64,000 bases of DNA from contig NZ_CP130886.1 in the NCBI RefSeq assembly GCF_030622045.1, positions 3,981,557 through 4,045,556 on the forward strand, written 5' to 3'. A model generated the notes under the pieces. That model saw only the letters and a program-made list of their open reading frames with translations. It ran no database searches and was not told where the DNA came from. The translations under genes and the position numbers were made by a program. Below are positions 58,094-64,000 of this stretch, in pieces (the stretch's first letter is position 1; each line of letters starts with the position of its first letter). Source of the stretch: Planctellipticum variicoloris. Lineage in GTDB: Bacteria > Planctomycetota > Planctomycetia > Planctomycetales > Planctomycetaceae.

Positions 58094-61000
58094 ATGATCG
58101 GTGCGGCGCTCGCGGTCTGCGCCGCGCTCGCCTTGTTCAGTTCCGCGCAAGCCGAAGTTCTGCATGACCCCATGGACGGTCTGGAGACCTCCTGGCAGGT
58201 CCGGCTCCCGCCGGGCGACGGCCGAGTGCTGCAGCACACCCGCGAGACATCGGGAGCCCGGTCGCGTCGCTGCGAAGCGCTGCGGTTCTCGACGCTCCGC
58301 GACGGAACGTGGTGCTCGCTGGAAACGCCGATCACTCCCGCGCGCGCACTCGACGAACTGTCGATCAGCCTGTGGGTTCGCAGCAATCGACCGGGCATTG
58401 TGATGGCGATTCAGGTCGTGTTCCCCGGCATTCTCGACCCGCAGACTGGCGTGCCGCTGACCGCGGTCATCCGGGGAGAAAGCTATCAGGATGCGGGGCG
58501 CTGGCAGCAGCTCCGCTGTCGCACGACGAACCAGGAAGTGGCCCGGCAGCTCGGCCTGATCCGCGCCCGCTTCAAAGACCGCCTGGCCGATGATCCGGGC
58601 ATGGTCCACGTTGATCGAGTTCTGGTCGGCATGAAGCTGTCGACAGGAACGCTGGATCTGGCGCTGGATGACCTGGAAGTTTCCCCCCACGTCCCGGTCT
58701 CCGCGAACGTCATCGAACAGATGCGGGGCGAGGCCGCGAGTTCGGCGGCCGAGCCGCCGATGGAGTTCCGCCTGGACCGCCTGCTGGTCTCGGGCCGCCC
58801 GTTCTTTTCCGTCATCGTTCCCTATCACGGCGAGTCGCTCAGCGAGATTCACGAGGCCCGCTTCAATACGGTCTGGACGCCCGATCTTGCCGACAAGGCG
58901 GTTGTCGGGGCGATCCGCAGAAAGGGTCTCTGGATCACCACCGCCCCCCCGCAACCCGGTGCAGAAACCGGCGATCCCGGCGCTGCCGCAGCCAGCCTGC
59001 TCCCCTTCGGCGAGGACGCCGAAGGAGTCCTGTTCTGGATGCTCGGCGCCCGGATCCCCTCGGCGTCGTATCCGCAGATTCAGCAGTGGATTCCGCAAGT
59101 CCAGCAGGCCGACCGGGCCTGGAACCGACCGATCGCCGCCGACGTCATCGAAGACGAACGGCTGTTCTCGCGGAATATCAGCATGCTCGGCATCAGCCGG
59201 CATTCGCTGAATGGCACGTTGACGCTCCAGGGCTACCGCACGTGGCTCGCCGAGCATCGGGGCCTGGCCCGGCCGGGGACCTTCTGCTGGACCTGGATTC
59301 AGACCGAGCCGTCGCCCGATCTGCTGGAACAGATCCCCGCGGGAGGTCAGACGCCGATCCTGGAGCCCGAACAGATTCGGCTGCAGCTCTACGCGGCCTT
59401 GATGGCCGGCTATCGCGGCGTCGGCTACTGGTCGACCGGATCGCTGGAACCGCAGCCGAACGATCCGCTGTCACGGGAGCGGTGGCTGGCCATCAAACAG
59501 CTCAACCTGGAATTAAGCCTGCTGGAACCGTGGCTCGGTTCGAGCCTGGATGTCATGCCTCCCCTGCCATTTACGCTCAAAGTCCCGCAGGGACCGACCG
59601 TCGGAGCGGGGAGCGTGGGCTTCGGCAACGGACTGCTGTCGGGGTTCCAGCGGGACGCCCGGCTCCGCGATCAGGAAGCCCGCCTGCGGGCCGAGAAAGC
59701 GCGGGCGAACGAGCTGACGGCGGCGGCCATGCGAACCGATTACGGTACGCTCGTGCTGCCGGTCTGGCTCGAACGACATGCGCAATTCTGCCCCGACCAG
59801 ATGGCGGGAAACGACGCGACCTTCATTGTGCCGGGGGTGGGTGAATCCGCTTCGGCGTGGGAAATCACGACGACCGGCGTCCAGAGTCTCGTTCCCGAAC
59901 GGGTCGCGGGAGGACTAAAAGTCACCCTGCGGCGTTTTGATCAGACGGCCGCGATCCTTTTCACCTCCGACCGCGACCTGATCACCCGACTGGAGAAAAG
60001 AGCCGGCGAAATCGCCGAACTCAGCGCCCGGACTTGCGTCGAATTGGCGCAACTCAAGCTGGAGCGCGTCCGGCAGATCGACGAGCAGCTCAAGTCGCTC
60101 GCCCCCCCGCAGCCGGATGGACCGCAACTGCTGGCGACCGCCCGCGGCCTGCTGGGAATGGCGGAAACCGCCTTGAGAAACAACGACTGGGCCTCGGCCC
60201 GGCTCCGCGCCGGCGAGTCGCTGCAGCTCGTCCGCAAACTGCAGCGGGCGCACTGGTACGACGCCATCCGCCGGGCTTCGCCGGTCAGCAGTCCGTACAC
60301 GATGTGTTTCCAGACGCTTCCCGACCACTGGAAAATGCTTGCCCAACTGGGACGATCCCCCTCGCAGAACAGCGACAATCTGCTCCCCTCCGGGGAGTTC
60401 GATGATTTCGACACCTTCCAGGCCGACGGGTGGCAACACAATCAGTCCGACGATCCGGCCCTGCAGGCGTCGGCCGAGCTGTTTCCGCAAGGCTACGATG
60501 GCAGCCGTTCGTCGCTCCGACTCTCCGCCCGAGTCCGGCTGGGACACGAACCGCCCCGAAGTCTCCCCCGGGCGCCGGTCACGATGATCACTCCGCAGAT
60601 TCTGGTCCGCGCCGGACAACTGGTGCACATTAGCGGCTGGGTCAAGGTGCCGAAGTCGTTGCTCGGAGATGTCGACGGCCTGATGGTCTACGACAATCTG
60701 CTGGGAAAAGTCGGCGCCATGCGATTCCACGAATCCCAGGATTGGCAGCAGTTCGAGATGTACCGCGAAGTTCGTCAAAGCGGTCCTCTGACCGTCACAT
60801 TGGCGCTGCATGGCCTCGGCGACGTTCAGATCGACCGCCTGCGGATTGCAGCGATCGACCGGGTGGCCTCGACCGCCAGCCACAGCGACGACGGCGGGAA
60901 AGCCAGCGTCAAATCTCCGCGCGACCGGTTCCCCGGCCTGCCGCGGTTTGCACCGCTGATGGGGCCGAAGAAACCGGCCGTCGAGACGGAAAAGCCGTGA
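58094..61000 (+). CDS. Large secreted protein with a glycosidase-like central part
   Basis: 968 residues from the ATG at 58094 (MIGAALAVCAALALFSSAQA, signal peptide); GTG codons further upstream could extend it. Residues about 25-200 look like a jelly-roll binding domain (LSISLWVRSNRPGIVMAIQV). About 230-600 resembles a TIM-barrel glycoside hydrolase (GRPFFSVIVPYHGESLSEIH, GTFCWTWIQTEPSPDLLEQI, LMAGYRGVGYWSTGSLEPQP). About 690-730 is helical, and about 770-930 is a second beta domain (NLLPSGEFDDFDTFQADGWQ). Catalytic acids are not identifiable. No established family is claimed. Confidence 0.75.
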   Translation: MIGAALAVCAALALFSSAQAEVLHDPMDGLETSWQVRLPPGDGRVLQHTRETSGARSRRCEALRFSTLRDGTWCSLETPITPARALDELSISLWVRSNRPGIVMAIQVVFPGILDPQTGVPLTAVIRGESYQDAGRWQQLRCRTTNQEVARQLGLIRARFKDRLADDPGMVHVDRVLVGMKLSTGTLDLALDDLEVSPHVPVSANVIEQMRGEAASSAAEPPMEFRLDRLLVSGRPFFSVIVPYHGESLSEIHEARFNTVWTPDLADKAVVGAIRRKGLWITTAPPQPGAETGDPGAAAASLLPFGEDAEGVLFWMLGARIPSASYPQIQQWIPQVQQADRAWNRPIAADVIEDERLFSRNISMLGISRHSLNGTLTLQGYRTWLAEHRGLARPGTFCWTWIQTEPSPDLLEQIPAGGQTPILEPEQIRLQLYAALMAGYRGVGYWSTGSLEPQPNDPLSRERWLAIKQLNLELSLLEPWLGSSLDVMPPLPFTLKVPQGPTVGAGSVGFGNGLLSGFQRDARLRDQEARLRAEKARANELTAAAMRTDYGTLVLPVWLERHAQFCPDQMAGNDATFIVPGVGESASAWEITTTGVQSLVPERVAGGLKVTLRRFDQTAAILFTSDRDLITRLEKRAGEIAELSARTCVELAQLKLERVRQIDEQLKSLAPPQPDGPQLLATARGLLGMAETALRNNDWASARLRAGESLQLVRKLQRAHWYDAIRRASPVSSPYTMCFQTLPDHWKMLAQLGRSPSQNSDNLLPSGEFDDFDTFQADGWQHNQSDDPALQASAELFPQGYDGSRSSLRLSARVRLGHEPPRSLPRAPVTMITPQILVRAGQLVHISGWVKVPKSLLGDVDGLMVYDNLLGKVGAMRFHESQDWQQFEMYREVRQSGPLTVTLALHGLGDVQIDRLRIAAIDRVASTASHSDDGGKASVKSPRDRFPGLPRFAPLMGPKKPAVETEKP

Positions 61001-61003
61001 TCT

Positions 61004-61250
61004 TGGTCAGTTGTCGGTAGTCAGTTGTCAGTGGCGGTGAAGTTCGGATGCTTCTTCTGGCTCTCGACTCCCCTGTCGGCATTCGACATTGCTTGAACGA
61101 GCAGATCGGGAACGGCGAGCGGCGAATCGCCGGAGGAAGAGGGCTGATCGCGGATCGCTCATCGCGGATCGCCGGAGAAAGTGGCTTCGCGGCTCGCTTC
61201 TTATCCGGCTCTCGACTCTGGTTGCTCGACTCTCGACTCCCCTGTCGCTT
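61004..61250. repeat. Composite of dispersed repeats C, A, D, B, A
   Basis: C copy 2 (61004-61036) contains GTCAGTTGTCAGTGGCG. A units (CTCTCGACTC) lie at 61059-61077 and 61206-61244. D (ATTCGACATT) lies at 61079-61091. An inverted, degenerate B is at 61111-61176, recognisable by GAGGAAGAGGGCTGATCGC. The same words occur at 5593-5812, 9638-9664 and 11459-11597. Non-coding. Confidence 0.8.
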
Positions 61251-61364
61251 CCGGTCTGGACCGGCAGGGCCTAAAATGCCTGGCGTCATCGGCTTATGGA
61301 ACAGCCGATTCTGATGGATCCCTGTTTGTCGAAGCGGCCCCGTGCGGGCCGGGGAATCGAAGTC

Positions 61365-62396
<1,032 letters not shown>

Positions 62397-62462
62397 GCGG
62401 CGGGTATCGGGCCTCGGGATTCGGGTCTCGCAGAGGTCGCTGCGCGACTGAAAAGATGATTC

Positions 62463-62503
62463 AAAGCCGGAGATGGGGATGGCCCTGTCTCCGGCTTTTG
62501 TTC
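62463..62503 (+). terminator. Rho-independent terminator of fbaA
   Basis: An 11-bp stem AAAGCCGGAGA (62463-62473) / TCTCCGGCTTT (62488-62498) is followed by TGTTCT. This is the clearest intrinsic terminator in the window, 67 bases after the fbaA stop. Confidence 0.85.
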
Positions 62504-62520
62504 TATGCGAACATGAACCG

Positions 62521-62907
62521 TTAAGCGTCTGTCCGCGAGTGCAGCGCAATCCGGTTTCCTTCGCTGTCTCGCAACAGGGCGCGGAAGCCGTGGGGGCCGA
62601 TCATGTGGACTGGCTCCAGGATCTCTGCGCCCAGCGACGCCGCCTGGCGGACGGCGTCCCGGATGCGGCCGTCCGTATTGAAGTAGACCAGCAGGCCGCC
62701 GTTCTGTGCGATCGCGCCGGCGTCGGGGATCAGGCAGCCAGCGTTCCCGTCGTGGTGGTCAAGCACGCCGAACGGCTTTCCGCCGAACTCTTCGCGATGC
62801 ACCTTGATGGCGAGAACGGCCGCGTAGAACTTGCAGGCGCGGTCGAGATCGGCGACGGGGACGTCGCACCAGACGACGCGATTGTGGGTTGAGTTGAAGT
62901 CGGTCAT
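62521..62907 (-). CDS. VOC (glyoxalase/bleomycin-resistance) family protein
   Basis: 128 residues with one vicinal-oxygen-chelate unit: VVWCDVPVADLDRACKFYAA at the N terminus (strand-helix), GGLLVYFNTDGRIRDAVRQA and GFRALLRDSEGNRIALHS at the C terminus. The metal-ligand positions include H in HNRVVW and E in DSEGN. It resembles the Lin0465/YP-type single-domain VOC group whose substrates are mostly unknown. It is convergent with fbaA. Confidence 0.85.
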   Translation of the reverse strand: MTDFNSTHNRVVWCDVPVADLDRACKFYAAVLAIKVHREEFGGKPFGVLDHHDGNAGCLIPDAGAIAQNGGLLVYFNTDGRIRDAVRQAASLGAEILEPVHMIGPHGFRALLRDSEGNRIALHSRTDA

Positions 62908-63344
62908 GGTCAGCTCCAGTCAAAGAGGAGATCTCGCGCAAACAGAACCGCGGCCGTGAATCGGTCGGGAGCACCGCCACGACGATCCACGGGGCGAACT
63001 TATGCCATTCAGCATAACGCTCTCCGCTGCGGTCCGGCACGATAACTTTCAATGAAGCCAGCTTGGTCGAAAGACTCCGCGCGAGCGAGAGAATCGGTCG
63101 TTTTGAGCGATCTCGCCGGCCACGATCGTGAGGCGTGCCTCATGTCCCCTCTCCCGCATTCTGATGTGGGAGAGGGCCAGGGTGACGGCGCATTTCCTTC
63201 TGGAAAAATCGCGAAGACACCCTCACCCTATCCCTCTCCCAACGAAGACGTCGGGAGAGGGGACAAGAGAAAGATCCGCGGTTTCAGATTCGATGCCGGT
63301 GATTTCGTTGCGCATCCTGCCGACGACCTGATCGTCGCCGGTGG
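62908..63344. other. Intergenic region with repeat J copies
   Basis: No gene recognised. It holds CCCTCTCCC/GGGAGAGGG (63147-63155 / 63168-63176) and CACCCTCACCCTATCCCTCT (from 63218) with GGGAGAGGGGA near 63253-63263. Confidence 0.6.
63144..63269. repeat. Dispersed repeat family J, two adjacent copies
   Basis: Two inverted CCCTCTCCC hairpins, each with AACGAAGACG-type or GCATTCTGATGT-type loops. They share the CCCTCACCC and CGAAGACG words with 21576-21625. The element type (CCCTCTCCC hairpins) is known from many bacteria. Confidence 0.75.
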
Positions 63345-64000
63345 CTATTCCGCGTCATCTTTGAGGATCTCGAACAGGCCGCTGCCTGTCAGGCTTGCCA
63401 GCAACTGTTGGCGGGCGTCCGCGAAGAGTGCGTCGGGGACGGGTTCGTACGTGCTTTCATCAATCCTCACGCGGGGCGCCAGCCGCAGGACGGGATTGTC
63501 CTCGCCGAGCAGACGGCAGCGGACTTCTCCGGCATAAGCCCCTTCCGGTTCCTCGGTGACATTCTGCCACACGATCGGATGAAAGCTGCGGATCCAGCGC
63601 ATGCCGAGCGTCCCGGCGCCGATGTCGATGACCCCCAGATCGTTCGCTTCAAACTGCGACAGGGTCTCGACGGGGACGGTCTTTTTCGTGGTCTTGCCGT
63701 TCGGATAGGGCTGATATTCGAGTTCGTAATTGCGAATGATGAAATTCCACGTGGTCTGCCATTGCTGCACGATCCGCACCGGCTCCAGCTCCCGCGGGCT
63801 GCGATCGAAGTAGCCGTTGAGAAATCCGACCGCCGGGAAGCCGAGCATGAACCCGCCGAAGACGCCCAGGAGCGAGGCGCCGAGTCGGCGGCCGAGCATC
63901 GGCCATTTCGACGGGGCGTTCCGATCGACGCCGAACTGCGACAGAATCACGAACGGAATCGCTGCGAGCCCGATGCCGATGGCGTAGGGTTGCCAGCGGC
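63345..64000 (-). CDS. Membrane-anchored protein of unknown function, 5' end outside the window
   Basis: The frame stays open past the GTG at 63950 to the right edge, where the codons read WQPYAIGIGLAAIPFVILSQ, a membrane segment. At least 218 residues are visible. A second membrane segment (LGASLLGVFGGFMLGFPAVG) is followed by a soluble domain (NYELEYQPYPNGKTTKKTVP, DLGVIDIGAGTLGMRWIRSF, EDNPVLRLAPRVRIDESTYE). No family recognised. The start is missing, so total length is unknown. Confidence 0.7.
   Translation of the reverse strand, partial: RWQPYAIGIGLAAIPFVILSQFGVDRNAPSKWPMLGRRLGASLLGVFGGFMLGFPAVGFLNGYFDRSPRELEPVRIVQQWQTTWNFIIRNYELEYQPYPNGKTTKKTVPVETLSQFEANDLGVIDIGAGTLGMRWIRSFHPIVWQNVTEEPEGAYAGEVRCRLLGEDNPVLRLAPRVRIDESTYEPVPDALFADARQQLLASLTGSGLFEILKDDAE

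Overview
The window is high-GC bacterial DNA, most likely from a planctomycete (Planctomycetota, Planctomycetales-like). The evidence is the gene content: three DUF1501 proteins with twin-arginine-type leaders, a PSCyt1/DUF1549/DUF1553 cytochrome-type protein, a neutral-ceramidase-like protein, many secreted proteins of unknown function, few operons, and long intergenic stretches full of short dispersed repeats. No rRNA, tRNA or CRISPR array was recognised. Two genes run off the edges: an ArsS-like radical SAM gene at the left and a membrane-anchored protein at the right.

Layout. 1-5600: end of arsS, a charge-block low-complexity protein, mtaB (tRNA methylthiotransferase), a STAS-domain protein and thymidylate kinase with an extra C-terminal domain. 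5600-8350: an accessory stretch with two A/T-richer orphan genes lying between oppositely oriented copies of a dispersed repeat, plus a duplicated 3' fragment of the neighbouring beta-helix gene. 8355-15000: secreted beta-helix protein, DUF1501, aldo/keto reductase divergent from RidA, AlkD-like DNA repair protein, GyrI-like protein. 15071-17933: a methyltransferase and a large membrane protein. 18144-27299: secreted hydrolases, a C45 peptidase, a Tat-exported unknown, DUF1501, lactonase-type propeller and ceramidase-like protein.

27339-35930 is the most interesting part. It is a seven-gene minus-strand operon that reads as a surface-glycan or phospho-sugar pathway. In transcription order it encodes a membrane-anchored ribulose-phosphate 3-epimerase-like protein, an AraD/class II aldolase-like enzyme, a GT2 glycosyltransferase, a three-domain fusion (2H phosphoesterase + nucleotidyltransferase + histidine phosphatase), a sugar nucleotidyltransferase, a GDPD-like phosphodiesterase and a large membrane protein paralogous to the one at 15948. 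The two epimerase families together would convert D-ribulose-5-P to D-xylulose-5-P and then L-ribulose-5-P, so a pentulose-based surface decoration is a reasonable hypothesis.

36315-47506 carries a PQQ-type sugar dehydrogenase fused to a two-haem domain, a polytopic membrane protein, a lipoprotein, and the PSCyt1/DUF1549/DUF1553 + DUF1501 pair. 47700-50800 holds small orphan genes. 51577-52980 is a complete IS4-type insertion sequence whose perfect terminal repeats, 10-bp target duplication and target hairpin can all be read directly. 54394-57409 is a ubiD-ubiE-ubiX cluster, probably for menaquinone. 58094-64000 holds a giant secreted protein, class II fructose-bisphosphate aldolase with a clear terminator, a VOC protein and the truncated last gene.

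Intergenic DNA carries at least eight short repeat families, several present as near-identical palindromic or composite copies at distant places. They are listed individually because they are the least explained component of the window.
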